A stretch of 57,352 nucleotides of DNA from Treponema sp. (GTDB lineage: Bacteria; Spirochaetota; Spirochaetia; Treponematales; Treponemataceae), in assembly GCA_024690865.1 (NCBI GenBank), contig JAILON010000153.1, forward strand, positions 1 to 57,352, given 5' to 3'. Numbering within the stretch: the stretch's first letter is position 1; each line of letters starts with the position of its first letter. Shown one piece after another: positions 10,594 to 18,880 of the stretch. The notes beneath the pieces were generated by a model. The model was not told the DNA's origin. It ran no database searches and worked only from the letters and a program-made list of their open reading frames with translations. Both the position numbers and the translations under genes were made by a program.

Positions 10594-11895
10594 CTATGGG
10601 CGGGACAGAAGGCAGACGCAATAGGCTTTGACCGCAAGGGATGAGCCCACTGCATCCAATCCTTCGTTCGTTTTTGCCTTTACAAATACCCGGCTTTCGT
10701 CTACACCCAGTATTGTTGCCACGGAACTGATGACCTTTTCCCTCCAGGGCAGGAACTTTGGCCGTTCGAATTCAAGTACGCAGTCCAGATTGACCAGCGA
10801 CCAGCCTTCCTTCTTCACGTCCTCCCAGACCTGCTTGATCAGGAGGGAGGAATCCGCATCCTTCCATTTTGCTTCCTCTGGCGGAAAGTAGGAGCCTATG
10901 TCCCCCAGTCCGCTTGCCCCCAGCAGGGCATCGGTTATGGCGTGGAGCAGCACATCCGCATCGGAGTGTCCCAGCTCTCCCTTTTCTGCGGGAATTTCCA
11001 CTCCACCGAGAAGGAAGCGCCTTCCCTCTACGAGCTTATGCAGGTCTGTTCCCATTCCTATGCGGATTTCAGGCTGCCCCGCGGTGCTCTGCCTTTTAAA
11101 GGGAGGCGTGCCTGTCGGGGCATTCCCGTCTGAGGGAACGCCCCTTCCTGCCCGGTCGTCCAGTGTTGCCAGGTCGCTTGGATACGTAATCTTCTTGTTC
11201 ACGATGTCGCCTTTTACGATATGTACCTTTTTCCCCCCGGTTAGCTGGGGATAGAAATCCCAGACGCGTGTGTCGTCAGTAAAGTCCAGCCCTTCCGACC
11301 GGGCCTGCTCGTGGCAGAGGATGAAGGGGGCCAAGAGGAATCCTTGGGGCGTCTGGACGGCTGCCAGTTTTTCCCTATCCAGGTGCCTCGCTATAGTGGC
11401 GTCGGGTGAAATTTCCTTCTGTGTGTCTACGGCAGGAATCGCCGGAACCGCTGCCCCATGTTCCACGGTGCAAGCGATGCAGTCCTGTATGATTTCCGTT
11501 GTTACGTAGGGGCGGGCCGCATCATGTACGAGGACCACATCCCCTCCACCGATTGCGTAGCGGCCTTTCAAAAATGCAAGGGCATTGTAAATGGAACTTT
11601 GCCTGCTGCTTCCGCCTTCTACGAAGGCCAAAAAAGTCTGGTTTTCTCGGTTTCCGGCATCTCCGGCCGGGAGAAGCCCCTCCAATTCCCCGTCCTTTGA
11701 CAGGGCCGCCTGAGCTTCTCCTTCTCCGCCAGCCGGAACGGTTATCACAACTGCGGTAAAGTGTGCTGCTTCCAAGAATGCCTTGAGCGACTGGGACAGG
11801 ACGGTACCGCCCCCCAGGGGCAGGTATTCCTTCTTGCCCATCTGTCCCATCCTGCTGGAGGAACCGGCGGCAGTCAACACCAGAAAGAGGGACAT
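10594..11895 (-). CDS. ispDF: Bifunctional IspD-IspF (MEP isoprenoid pathway)
   Basis: A fused enzyme for two steps of the methylerythritol-phosphate pathway to isoprenoid precursors. The first roughly 235 residues are the IspD cytidylyltransferase (LTAAGSSSRMG nucleotide-binding loop near the N-terminus, VLVHDAARP substrate motif), which makes CDP-methylerythritol from MEP and CTP. Residues about 277-433 are IspF, the 2,4-cyclodiphosphate synthase, starting IRIGMGTDLHKL with metal ligands in GHSDADVLLHAITDALLG. IspE, the intermediate step, is not nearby. The ATG follows the carD stop codon with no spacer, so the two genes are translationally coupled. The length of 433 aa fits other IspDF fusions. 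Confidence 0.95.
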   Translation of the reverse strand: MSLFLVLTAAGSSSRMGQMGKKEYLPLGGGTVLSQSLKAFLEAAHFTAVVITVPAGGEGEAQAALSKDGELEGLLPAGDAGNRENQTFLAFVEGGSSRQSSIYNALAFLKGRYAIGGGDVVLVHDAARPYVTTEIIQDCIACTVEHGAAVPAIPAVDTQKEISPDATIARHLDREKLAAVQTPQGFLLAPFILCHEQARSEGLDFTDDTRVWDFYPQLTGGKKVHIVKGDIVNKKITYPSDLATLDDRAGRGVPSDGNAPTGTPPFKRQSTAGQPEIRIGMGTDLHKLVEGRRFLLGGVEIPAEKGELGHSDADVLLHAITDALLGASGLGDIGSYFPPEEAKWKDADSSLLIKQVWEDVKKEGWSLVNLDCVLEFERPKFLPWREKVISSVATILGVDESRVFVKAKTNEGLDAVGSSLAVKAYCVCLLSRP

Positions 11896-12537
11896 CTACT
11901 CTTCGCCTTCGTCCAGGTCATCCCCGTCGTCGCCGTCTTCGTCCTCGGAGTCGCTCCTACGGCTGGCTTCCTCGTTGAAGTCATCGTCATCATCTTCATC
12001 GTCGTAATAGCTGCTGCTTTTCTTTTCAATCTTGGCACCGAGCGGTTCGAGCTTTGCATGGAGCAGGGTCTCTATTTCCTTGGGACTCTTTTCCAAGGCA
12101 TACGAAAGCTCGTCTTCCAGGAGTTTTTTCGCGCTCTCGTAGAGCTTCCGTTCCATGGCAGGCAGCTCCTTGATTTTTGAACGGTGGTACAGGCAGCGGA
12201 CTATTGCCGCTATGTCTTCGACAGAACCCGAATGCAGAAGGTCTATGTTCTGCTGGTAGCGCAGCTTCCAATCGGATGTTGGCGTGTCAACTTCCTCTCC
12301 GAGCAACTCGATGGCCTTCAGGGCCTGCTCCTTGTCCACGACGCTGCGGATCCCCATGCTGGATGCCTTCTCTACAGGAACCATGATGTTCATGTCGGAC
12401 ACGGGCACATATATCTTGTAGTAGTAGAGTTCTTCGCCTTTGAAATCCTTCTTGAAAATGTCAACGACTTCCCCGACTCCCTGGCTCGGGTACACGACAA
12501 TCTGCTTTATGGAAAATTCAGTCTTTGGTTTTGCCAT
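11896..12537 (-). CDS. carD: CarD-family RNA-polymerase-binding regulator
   Basis: Residues about 8-75 match the CarD/CdnL/TRCF Tudor-like domain that binds the RNA polymerase beta subunit and stabilises open promoter complexes; VVYPSQGVGEVVDI is its characteristic start, and VPVEKASSMGIRSVV follows. The helical C-terminal domain extends to about 170. Residues about 173-213 are an extremely acidic tail of Asp, Glu and Ser, longer than in typical CarD of about 160 aa; its role is unknown. The gene heads an operon with ispDF, its stop codon touching the next ATG. The start has no Shine-Dalgarno sequence and lies only 8 bases after a strong -10 element, so the message is probably leaderless. Confidence 0.92.
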   Translation of the reverse strand: MAKPKTEFSIKQIVVYPSQGVGEVVDIFKKDFKGEELYYYKIYVPVSDMNIMVPVEKASSMGIRSVVDKEQALKAIELLGEEVDTPTSDWKLRYQQNIDLLHSGSVEDIAAIVRCLYHRSKIKELPAMERKLYESAKKLLEDELSYALEKSPKEIETLLHAKLEPLGAKIEKKSSSYYDDEDDDDDFNEEASRRSDSEDEDGDDGDDLDEGEE

Positions 12538-12545
12538 ATAGAACT

Positions 12546-12574
12546 AGTATAGCACGTTTTTGCAGAAAGTTCAA
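12546..12574 (-). promoter_or_regulatory. carD promoter, close to the start codon
   Basis: On the minus strand TTGAAC (12569-12574) and TATACT (12546-12551) are separated by 17 bases, close to the sigma-70 consensus. The -10 ends 8 bases before the carD ATG, so transcription should start at or within two bases of the start codon. Confidence 0.75.
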
Positions 12575-12653
12575 CTTTAGTTTCCATTTTGTCCGATAAG
12601 GACCGGCTGCAGCTTACCAAGCCCCAGTCATTGGTCTTTTTACTGCATTGCGG

Positions 12654-12760
12654 GTGCGTCTCTTGGTCTCGTCGCCAGTGTCGCGTCGTTTGTATCGCTG
12701 GTGCGTCGCATTTGTTTCGTCGCCAGTGTCGCATCGTTCGTATCGCTGGTGCGTCGCTGG
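12654..12760. repeat. Imperfect 48-bp tandem repeat, about 2.25 copies
   Basis: Unit 1 is 12654-12700, unit 2 is 12701-12748, and a partial third copy is 12749-12760. Each starts GTGCGTC and contains CGTCGCCAGTGTCGC and GTATCGCTG. It fills the gap between the divergent carD and glycosyltransferase genes and encodes nothing convincing. Confidence 0.7.
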
Positions 12761-12795
12761 ACAAGCCGGGGTTTCTATGCTAGCATTGCCTCGCT

Positions 12796-13956
12796 ATGCT
12801 TTCTGTTTCTATCGTTACGCCGGTATTCAACTCGATGAGGACGCTGGATGTCTTTATGGACGCAATCCGAATGCAGGACTTCCCGCATGACAGGATTGAG
12901 ATTGTCTTTGCGGACGGGGGATCCACCGACGGCACGAGGGAAAAAATCCAGGCCTGGGAGCGGGACGGCGCCTCCGCCACGGGAACTGCCGTTGGCGGTG
13001 TGGACGCTGCCAACGCCCCTGTCGCTGCCATTGTGGACGGCGCCTCCGCCACTGTGGACGGCGGGGCTTCCGCTGCCGTTTCTACGGGAAATGGCGCTGC
13101 CGGCATTGCCGTACGGCTTCTGGACAACCCGCTCAAGACGGCGGAGGCGGGCAAGGCCGTGGCGGTCCGCCAGGTGAAGGGCGACATCGTGTGCCTCCTG
13201 GATTCCGACAACATCCTTCCCGACCCAGGCTGGCTCTCGCAGATGATGCTGCCCTTTGACAGGCCGGATATCGTTGCGAGCGAACCCCTCTCGTACACCT
13301 GGCGCAGGGAGGACACGGCGATGACCCGTTACTGCGCCATGCTGGGGATGAGCGACCCCCTCTGCCTGTATGCCGGGAACTACGACCGCTACTGCGCCGT
13401 GTCCGGGACCTGGACAAAGGTGCCCCATCAGGAGGAAGACTGCGGCAGCTACCTTGCGATAGCCTTTGACCAAGGGATGATGCCCACGATAGGGGCAAAC
13501 GGTTTCTGCATGAGGCGGGAGCCGTTGGTTGACAGCTTTGAAGGCGACTACCTTTTTGACATAGACGTGCTGTGGGAGCTGATTCAGAAAAAGCCTGAAA
13601 CCCGCATTGCCAAGGTAAAGAACGGAATCGTCCATCTGGTCTACCCGGACGTCAGGACTTTTGCCCGCAAGCAGAACCGCCGCATACGGGATTTCCTCTT
13701 TTTCAGCGGGAACAAGGGCCGGAAGTACCCTTGGTCCAGCGTTGGCATGGGCAAGGTTGTCCTCTTCTGCCTCTGCACGGTGGCGGTGATTCCCGTCATC
13801 GTACAGGCGTTCATCGGCTTTGTGCGTAAGGGGGACCTGCGGGCCTGGCTTTTGCATCCCGCCTGCTGCTGGATAACCCTCTTCATCTACGCATGGGGTG
13901 TCGTCTCCGGTATTTTCGTCAAAAAGCAGGCCGACCGCTCCCACTGGAAGCAGTAG
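12796..13956 (+). CDS. GT2 glycosyltransferase with an inserted Ala/Gly-rich segment
   Basis: The N-terminus MLSVSIVTPVFNSMRTLDVF and DGGSTDGT are the nucleotide-sugar-binding start of a family 2 GT-A fold; the DxD-type metal motif is in VCLLDSDN near residue 134. Two hydrophobic helices near the C-terminus (about 312-340 and 350-375) place it on the inner membrane with the catalytic domain in the cytoplasm. Residues about 56-100 are an unusual low-complexity stretch rich in Gly, Ala, Ser, Val and Asp, encoded by repeated GACGGCGCCTCCGCCAC sequences and absent from ordinary GT2 enzymes. It interrupts the fold between the first strand motifs and the donor site. Donor and acceptor are unknown. 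No clear Shine-Dalgarno sequence precedes the ATG. Confidence 0.8.
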   Translation: MLSVSIVTPVFNSMRTLDVFMDAIRMQDFPHDRIEIVFADGGSTDGTREKIQAWERDGASATGTAVGGVDAANAPVAAIVDGASATVDGGASAAVSTGNGAAGIAVRLLDNPLKTAEAGKAVAVRQVKGDIVCLLDSDNILPDPGWLSQMMLPFDRPDIVASEPLSYTWRREDTAMTRYCAMLGMSDPLCLYAGNYDRYCAVSGTWTKVPHQEEDCGSYLAIAFDQGMMPTIGANGFCMRREPLVDSFEGDYLFDIDVLWELIQKKPETRIAKVKNGIVHLVYPDVRTFARKQNRRIRDFLFFSGNKGRKYPWSSVGMGKVVLFCLCTVAVIPVIVQAFIGFVRKGDLRAWLLHPACCWITLFIYAWGVVSGIFVKKQADRSHWKQ

Positions 13957-13973
13957 GGCGGGCGACCTTGGAC

Positions 13974-13993
13974 AGGGGCAGCTATCTGCCCCT
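13974..13993. terminator. Hairpin between convergent genes
   Basis: A perfect 8-bp stem (AGGGGCAG/CTGCCCCT) with a 4-base loop lies just after the glycosyltransferase stop and 80 bases beyond the opposing gene. There is no clean T tract, so termination is plausible but unproven. Confidence 0.4.
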
Positions 13994-14072
13994 TGACCGA
14001 AAAAACTTTGCCGCGCGCCCTCGGGCGGCCTGTGCCCTTGGCTTTTTACCCGGCCTTTGCCCCGCGGTGCAT

Positions 14073-15020
14073 TCAGTCTTGTTCCGTATCCCCGTTCAGC
14101 TTTTCCCGTATGACGTAGAGGGGGCGGTTTATCACCTCCACCTGTATCTGCCCGATGTAGAGGGCGACCAGCCCTATAGAGACCAGTACGATTCCCAGTA
14201 CGAGCGTGTTCGTCACGATGACGAACGAGATGGAGCTGAACATGCCCGTGTGCAGCACGTAGTTGTATATGAGCATCACGATGAGCAGGGCAAAGCTTAC
14301 CACGCTTGCGAGCACTCCCAGGTATGCGAAGAGTTTGAGCGGCATGAGGGAGTTGCTGGTGATGCTGTTTATGGCGAGCGACAGGAGCTTTCCCAGCGAG
14401 TAGGAGGCCGTTCCGTTTATCCGCTCTGGGGCGACGAATTCAATGTATTCGGTTCGGAAGCCCAGCCACTCTATGAGCCCGCGGAACATTCGCTTGTGTT
14501 CGGTGAAGCGGACCAGCTCGTTTATTACCTTGCGGTCAATCAGCTTGAAGTCCGTCGCGTTGGGCGTCAGCTTGGTGGGGGCCGCCGCGCTCATCAGGCG
14601 GTAGAAGAGCTTGGAGCCCAAATCCTTTATGGGCGACTTCTTGTCCGTGGATTTCCGTATGCTGGCGACGACCTCGGCACCTTCCTCCCATTTCTTGACG
14701 AACTCCGGGATGAGTGCTGGAGGGTGCTGCAGGTCTGCGTCCAGGAAGACTGCCGCGTCTCCCGTGCAGTTCTGCACGCCGGCGGTCAGGGCAAGCTCCT
14801 TGCCGAAATTCCGGCTGAAGTCTATGGACACCACGCGCTTGTCCTGCGCAGCGATTTTTTCCAGTGCCTGCCATGATCCGTCGCGGGACCCATCGTTTAC
14901 GAAGATGAATTCCCAGTCGTAGCCGGGTAGCTTGTCTGCCACGTCGCAGAGGGCGGCATGCATCAAGGGGACGTTTGCCTCCTCATTGTAGACGGGCACT
15001 ATGGTAGAAATCTTTTTCAT
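14073..15020 (-). CDS. GtrB/DPM1-like polyprenyl-phosphate glycosyltransferase
   Basis: A 315-residue GT2 enzyme of the type that transfers a sugar from a nucleotide donor to undecaprenyl phosphate at the inner membrane. The N-terminal domain has [22 protein letters not shown] and the metal-binding [10 protein letters not shown]. Two long C-terminal hydrophobic segments (about 232-260 and 268-300) are the usual two-helix anchor of GtrB proteins. It overlaps the end of the UDP-xylose synthase gene by 4 bases (ATGA-type), so it is the last gene of the ugd-uxs operon. The donor may be a product of that pathway (UDP-glucuronate or UDP-xylose), but that is inference from context; glucose would be the default for the family. 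Confidence 0.85.
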   Translation of the reverse strand: MKKISTIVPVYNEEANVPLMHAALCDVADKLPGYDWEFIFVNDGSRDGSWQALEKIAAQDKRVVSIDFSRNFGKELALTAGVQNCTGDAAVFLDADLQHPPALIPEFVKKWEEGAEVVASIRKSTDKKSPIKDLGSKLFYRLMSAAAPTKLTPNATDFKLIDRKVINELVRFTEHKRMFRGLIEWLGFRTEYIEFVAPERINGTASYSLGKLLSLAINSITSNSLMPLKLFAYLGVLASVVSFALLIVMLIYNYVLHTGMFSSISFVIVTNTLVLGIVLVSIGLVALYIGQIQVEVINRPLYVIREKLNGDTEQD

Positions 15021-15958
15021 ATAGATATGGCTCCCTTGAAATAGTCGATTGTGCGCTTGAGCCCTTCGTCCAGCATAATCTCCGGCTTCCAGCCCAACAG
15101 CTTTCCCGCAAGGCTTATGTCCGGCCTGCGCTGCTTGGGATCGTCTCCGGGCAGCGGCCGGTTCACCAGTTTGGACGAGCTGCCCGTTAGGGCAATGACC
15201 TTTTGTGCCAGTTCCAGCATCGTGAACTCGCCGGGGTTGCCCAAGTTCACCGGACCGCTTACGTCTTCTCCCGTGTCCATGAGCATCAGGAAGCCCCGGA
15301 TCAGGTCGTCCACGTAGCAGAAGCTCCGGGTCTGGCTGCCGTCGCCGTAGACCGTGATGTCTTCACCCTTCAGCGCCTGTATGATGAAGTTGCTGACGAC
15401 CCTGCCGTCGTTGGGATTCATTTTGGGCCCGTATGTGTTGAAGATGCGGACGACCTTTATCCTCGTCCCGTGCTGCCGGTGGTAGTCAAAGAAGAGGGTC
15501 TCCGCCCCCCGCTTGCCTTCGTCGTAGCAGCTGCGGATGCCGTGGGGGTTTACGTTGCCCCAGTAGCCCTCCGTCTGGGGGTGCACCTGCGCATCCCCGT
15601 AGACTTCGGAGGTGGAGGCCTGGAAGACCTTCGCATGCCACTTGTCCGCAAGCTCCAGCGCATTTATCGCGCCCAGAATGCTTGTCTTGTACGTCGCAAT
15701 GGGATCCCGTTGGTAGTGGGGCGGGCTGGCGGGGCAGGCCAGGTTGAAAATCTCGTCCACGTAGAAGCTGTAGGGCTCGGTGACGTCGTGGCGGATGGCC
15801 TCGAAGTCCGGGTTTCCCATGAGCGGGCGGATGTTTTCCCAGCTGCCCGTAAAGAAGTTGTCCATGCAGACCACGTGGCAGCCCCTGTCCAACAGTTTTT
15901 CGCACAGGTGGCTTCCCAAAAATCCGGCTCCGCCGGTTACGAGGACTGTCTTTTTCAT
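15017..15958 (-). CDS. UDP-glucuronate decarboxylase (UDP-xylose synthase)
   Basis: A short-chain dehydrogenase/reductase of the extended type. The NAD-binding glycine motif is [10 protein letters not shown] at the N-terminus; the active-site Tyr and Lys are in RSCYDEGKR. The stretch [15 protein letters not shown] and the early [13 protein letters not shown] are characteristic of UXS, which oxidises, decarboxylates and re-reduces UDP-glucuronate to UDP-xylose in the cytoplasm. At 313 aa it is full length for a bacterial, soluble UXS. It overlaps ugd upstream and the glycosyltransferase downstream by 4 bases each, so the three are cotranscribed and coupled. A UDP-glucose epimerase or dTDP-glucose dehydratase is less likely given these motifs. 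Confidence 0.9.
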   Translation of the reverse strand: MKKTVLVTGGAGFLGSHLCEKLLDRGCHVVCMDNFFTGSWENIRPLMGNPDFEAIRHDVTEPYSFYVDEIFNLACPASPPHYQRDPIATYKTSILGAINALELADKWHAKVFQASTSEVYGDAQVHPQTEGYWGNVNPHGIRSCYDEGKRGAETLFFDYHRQHGTRIKVVRIFNTYGPKMNPNDGRVVSNFIIQALKGEDITVYGDGSQTRSFCYVDDLIRGFLMLMDTGEDVSGPVNLGNPGEFTMLELAQKVIALTGSSSKLVNRPLPGDDPKQRRPDISLAGKLLGWKPEIMLDEGLKRTIDYFKGAISI

Positions 15959-17295
15959 ATTTTACCCCTTCCGATGCAGTGCAGCTCTATGCCTTTTTCT
16001 TCCATTATCTTTGGATCGTATTGGTTGCGGCCGTCAAAAATCACCGGCTCCTTTAAAAGGCTCTTTATCCTGTCGAAGTCGGGCTGGCGGAACTGCTTCC
16101 ATTCGGTGACGAGAATCAGGGCATCGCACCCTTCCAGTGCGCTCCACATGTCCTTCTCGTAGCTGATGCTGTCCGCGCTGATGTGGGCCAGGTACTTCTT
16201 TGCCATTCCGTAGGCTTCCGGATCGTAGCTCTTTATCCTTGCTCCGGCGGCCACCAGGTCGCTCACAATCGTGATGGAGGGGGCTTCCCGCATGTCGTCG
16301 GTCTGGGGCTTGAATGCCAGTCCCCAGAGTGCGAATGTCCTTCCCTTCAGGTCCTGTCCATACCTGGCCAGGATCCGCTCGGCGACCAGGTGCTTCTGCG
16401 CGTTGTTCACCTGCTCGACGGCGGTGGCTATCTTCATCTCCACGCCGCAGCGTTTGCCCGCCGCGACCAGCTCCTTCACGTCCTTGGGGAAGCAGGAACC
16501 GCCGTAGCCGCATGAGGCGTACAGGAAGCTCATCCCGATGCGGGAGTCGCTGCCGATTCCCTGCCGGACCGCCTTGACGTCGCCTCCCAGCTTGTCGCAG
16601 AGGGCTGCTATTTCGTTCATGAAGCTTATCCTCGTTGCGAGCATCGCGTTGGCGGCATATTTCGTGATTTCCGCGCTCTTTATGTCGGTCGTGATGATGG
16701 GATGCTCGTTCTCGGTGAACTGGCGGTAGAGCGAGAGCATCATCTGCTTGGCCCGCTCGCTGTCCGTGCCGATCACCACGCGGTCGGGCCGCATGAAGTC
16801 GTTCACGGCGACCCCTTCTTTAAGGAACTCCGGGTTTGACACCACGTCGAACTCCACGCCCGCCGCGTCCTTCCGCTCCTGTATGATTTCCGTAATCCGT
16901 GCCCGCACCTTGTCGGCGGTTCCGACGGGCACGGTCGATTTGTCAACGACGATCGTATAGCCCTTCATGTGGCGGGCGATCGACTCCGCCGCCGCAAGGA
17001 CGTACTGGGTGTCTGCCGACCCGTCCTCTCCGGGCGGGGTTCCCACCGCGATGAAGCAGATGTCGCTTTCCGGCACGGCGGCGGCATAGTCGTCGGTAAA
17101 GTCCAGCCTGCCTTCCCGGTGGTTTCGCCTCACCATCTCCTCAAGGCCCGGCTCGTATATCGGAATCTCTCCGTTCCCAAGCTTCTGTATCTTGTTCTTG
17201 TCTATGTCGATGCACCAGACGTGGTTGCCCATCTCTGCAAAACAGGTCCCCGAAACGAGGCCCACGTATCCCGTTCCCACGATAGCAATGTTCAT
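15955..17295 (-). CDS. ugd: UDP-glucose 6-dehydrogenase
   Basis: Oxidises UDP-glucose twice with NAD+ to UDP-glucuronate, the substrate of the next gene. The N-terminal Rossmann motif is [16 protein letters not shown] and the catalytic cysteine is in [11 protein letters not shown], the family's signature; 446 aa is the usual length. The frame stays open 40 codons further upstream, but the ATG at 17295 is chosen because the Rossmann strand begins there and because a consensus promoter lies immediately before it: the -10 ends only 6 bases upstream, so any longer start would not be transcribed from it. There is no Shine-Dalgarno sequence. First gene of the ugd-uxs-glycosyltransferase operon. Confidence 0.93.
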   Translation of the reverse strand: MNIAIVGTGYVGLVSGTCFAEMGNHVWCIDIDKNKIQKLGNGEIPIYEPGLEEMVRRNHREGRLDFTDDYAAAVPESDICFIAVGTPPGEDGSADTQYVLAAAESIARHMKGYTIVVDKSTVPVGTADKVRARITEIIQERKDAAGVEFDVVSNPEFLKEGVAVNDFMRPDRVVIGTDSERAKQMMLSLYRQFTENEHPIITTDIKSAEITKYAANAMLATRISFMNEIAALCDKLGGDVKAVRQGIGSDSRIGMSFLYASCGYGGSCFPKDVKELVAAGKRCGVEMKIATAVEQVNNAQKHLVAERILARYGQDLKGRTFALWGLAFKPQTDDMREAPSITIVSDLVAAGARIKSYDPEAYGMAKKYLAHISADSISYEKDMWSALEGCDALILVTEWKQFRQPDFDRIKSLLKEPVIFDGRNQYDPKIMEEKGIELHCIGRGKI

Positions 17296-17301
17296 GGCCG
17301 T

Positions 17302-17330
17302 ATGATAGCATTTAGCACCGTTCATATCAA
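17302..17330 (-). promoter_or_regulatory. ugd promoter producing a probably leaderless mRNA
   Basis: On the minus strand TTGATA (17325-17330), a 17-base spacer and TATCAT (17302-17307). The sequence between -10 and ATG is just 6 bases (17296-17301), so the predicted first base is the A of the start codon. Confidence 0.75.
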
Positions 17331-17372
17331 GGACGGCCGACGGGGCCGCGCAGGGGAGGGGGATTCCTGCGG

Positions 17373-17415
17373 TTAATCTGCACTGCTGGGGACTGTCCGT
17401 TTGTTTAATCTGCAC
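17373..17415. repeat. 11-bp direct repeat TTAATCTGCAC
   Basis: Two exact copies at 17373-17383 and 17405-17415, 32 bases apart, in the gap between ugd and the divergent transporter operon. Function unknown; the rest of 17331-17491 holds nothing else I can identify. Confidence 0.5.
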
Positions 17416-17491
17416 GGCCGGCCGGTTCGCCGTTTTTTAGCTCGTTTTTAGCTTATGTTTGTTTATATCTTTACGTATTGTGAAATTTGAT

Positions 17492-17520
17492 TTGACAAAC
17501 TCTCCTTTGTGATTGATAAT
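17492..17520 (+). promoter_or_regulatory. Promoter of the sugar ABC transporter operon
   Basis: Perfect -35 TTGACA (17492-17497), 17-base spacer, -10 GATAAT (17515-17520). Transcription should start near 17527, just upstream of a palindrome that may be an operator, with a leader of about 47 bases. Confidence 0.75.
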
Positions 17521-17531
17521 ATCTTCTATCG

Positions 17532-17554
17532 AATTGATATGATTTATATCAATT
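17532..17554. promoter_or_regulatory. Palindromic operator candidate in the transporter leader
   Basis: AATTGATAT and ATATCAATT (9-bp arms, 5-base spacer) form a perfect inverted repeat a few bases after the predicted transcription start and 8 bases before the ribosome-binding site. Position and symmetry suit a repressor site; no regulator gene is adjacent. Confidence 0.5.
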
Positions 17555-17573
17555 TTCGCATTTTGGAGGATTT

Positions 17574-18779
17574 ATGAAAAAAATTCTGGGAATTCTGCTG
17601 TCTCTGGCCGTCCTTGGCCTGTCGTTCACTGGCTGCTCCAAGAAGGACGCTTCGGGCAGCTCTTCATCTGGTTCTTCATCGTCTGGCTCTGCAGGTTCCA
17701 GCTCTTCGGAATCCGCGTCTTCTACCAGCAGCAAGAAGGACGGAGATATTCTTATCGGCGTTTCAATCTGGAGTTCCACCGACACGTTGGGAAGCCAGTG
17801 CAAGCGCATACTCGATTCAGCCGCCAAGGCCCTCGGTGTCAAGGTGATGTATGTCGATCAGGGACACATCTCCGAGCAGGTCACCGGCTCTGCCGAGACC
17901 CTCTGCGCCGCCGGATGTGACGGAATCATCATCTGCAACTCCGCATCCGCCGAGATGACCTCCGTCATCAACACCTGTACCAAGAACAAGGTCTACGTCG
18001 CCCAGTTCTTCCGCGTCATCAACGAGCAGACGAATCCCAACGAGTTCAAGCTCGCCAATGAGTCCCCCTACTATGTCGGTGCCGTCCACGAGGACGAGGT
18101 TGAAAACGGAAAGAATCTGGTTACGATCCTTGCCAAGAAGGGCTGCCGCAAGATTGCCCTGGAAGGATGGGAAGCCGGTGACGCGACCTTCCTGCTCCGC
18201 TGGGAAGGCTACAAGGCCGGAGTCAAGTCCTGGAACCTCCAGAACTCCGACAAGCAGGTTACCCTGCTCGAGCCCCAGTACGGCGGAACCACGTCTGACA
18301 CGGGCCGCGCAACCGCGGAGGCAATCATCAACGCCAACCCGGACATAGACGCGCTCATCGTCGCCGGTGGTGGTGGAGACACCCTCGTCGGAGCTTTGGC
18401 CGCCATTGAGTCCATGGGACGCAAGGGCAAGATTGCCGTCGTTTCCACCGATTTCCTCGCCGATCTGGATGAGCAGCTTGCTTCCGGCGGTATGGCTGCC
18501 GAGTCCGGCGGTCACTACTGCGACCCCCTCATCGCCTTCATGCTCGTCTACAACGCGATAAAGGGCAACTACAGCGTTTCGACGGACAGCTTCTATGACA
18601 TCCCCTTCCCCTACCTCTACGTGGCTTCTCCCGCCGATTACGCGGCTTACGCCCAGTACTTCGTGGATGACCTGCCTTACAACGAAAAGGAGCTTAAGGA
18701 GATGGCCGGCCTGTCAGTGGAGGGCCTTGCTGCCGCCACCGCAAAACTTTCTATTGAAGATGTCAAGAGCCGCAGGTAA
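17574..18779 (+). CDS. Sugar ABC transporter substrate-binding lipoprotein
   Basis: Periplasmic, lipid-anchored sugar receptor of the RbsB/LacI-fold class. Residues 1-20 form a lipoprotein signal peptide (KK, then a hydrophobic core), with lipidated Cys21 in LSFTGC; spirochaete lipoboxes tolerate Phe and Thr there. A Ser/Gly-rich linker spans about 26-52. The binding fold begins DILIGVSIWSSTDTLG and has the hinge-domain pattern DIDALIVAGGGGDTLVGALAA. ATG has a strong GGAGG 7 bases upstream. First gene of an operon followed by permease, ATPase and second permease, and separated from the first permease by a strong stem-loop, a common way to keep receptor mRNA more abundant. The sugar cannot be told from sequence. 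Confidence 0.9.
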   Translation: MKKILGILLSLAVLGLSFTGCSKKDASGSSSSGSSSSGSAGSSSSESASSTSSKKDGDILIGVSIWSSTDTLGSQCKRILDSAAKALGVKVMYVDQGHISEQVTGSAETLCAAGCDGIIICNSASAEMTSVINTCTKNKVYVAQFFRVINEQTNPNEFKLANESPYYVGAVHEDEVENGKNLVTILAKKGCRKIALEGWEAGDATFLLRWEGYKAGVKSWNLQNSDKQVTLLEPQYGGTTSDTGRATAEAIINANPDIDALIVAGGGGDTLVGALAAIESMGRKGKIAVVSTDFLADLDEQLASGGMAAESGGHYCDPLIAFMLVYNAIKGNYSVSTDSFYDIPFPYLYVASPADYAAYAQYFVDDLPYNEKELKEMAGLSVEGLAAATAKLSIEDVKSRR

Positions 18780-18800
18780 TACGGCTGCCTGAAAAGCTCT

Positions 18801-18836
18801 GCCGCGCGGGCCGAGTTCCGCTTGTACCCGCGCGGC
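18801..18836 (+). terminator. Intercistronic stem-loop after the binding-protein gene
   Basis: A perfect 10-bp GC-rich stem (GCCGCGCGGG/CCCGCGCGGC) with a 16-base loop and no T run. More likely an mRNA-stabilising or partial-attenuation hairpin than a full terminator. It is followed by two copies of AATCATTTTA (18837-18846 and 18852-18861). Confidence 0.6.
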
Positions 18837-18880
18837 AATCATTTTACCGGTAATCATTTTATATTAGTAGGAATACCAAC

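Noticed and set aside
12654..12760. Short tandem repeat considered as CRISPR
   Set aside because: Contiguous copies without spacers and only 2.25 units.
12775..13944. 389-codon minus-strand frame opposite the glycosyltransferase
   Set aside because: No recognisable domain; the plus-strand frame has clear GT2 motifs.
15203..16162. 319-codon plus-strand frame across uxs and ugd
   Set aside because: Antisense to two conserved enzymes, without ribosome site.
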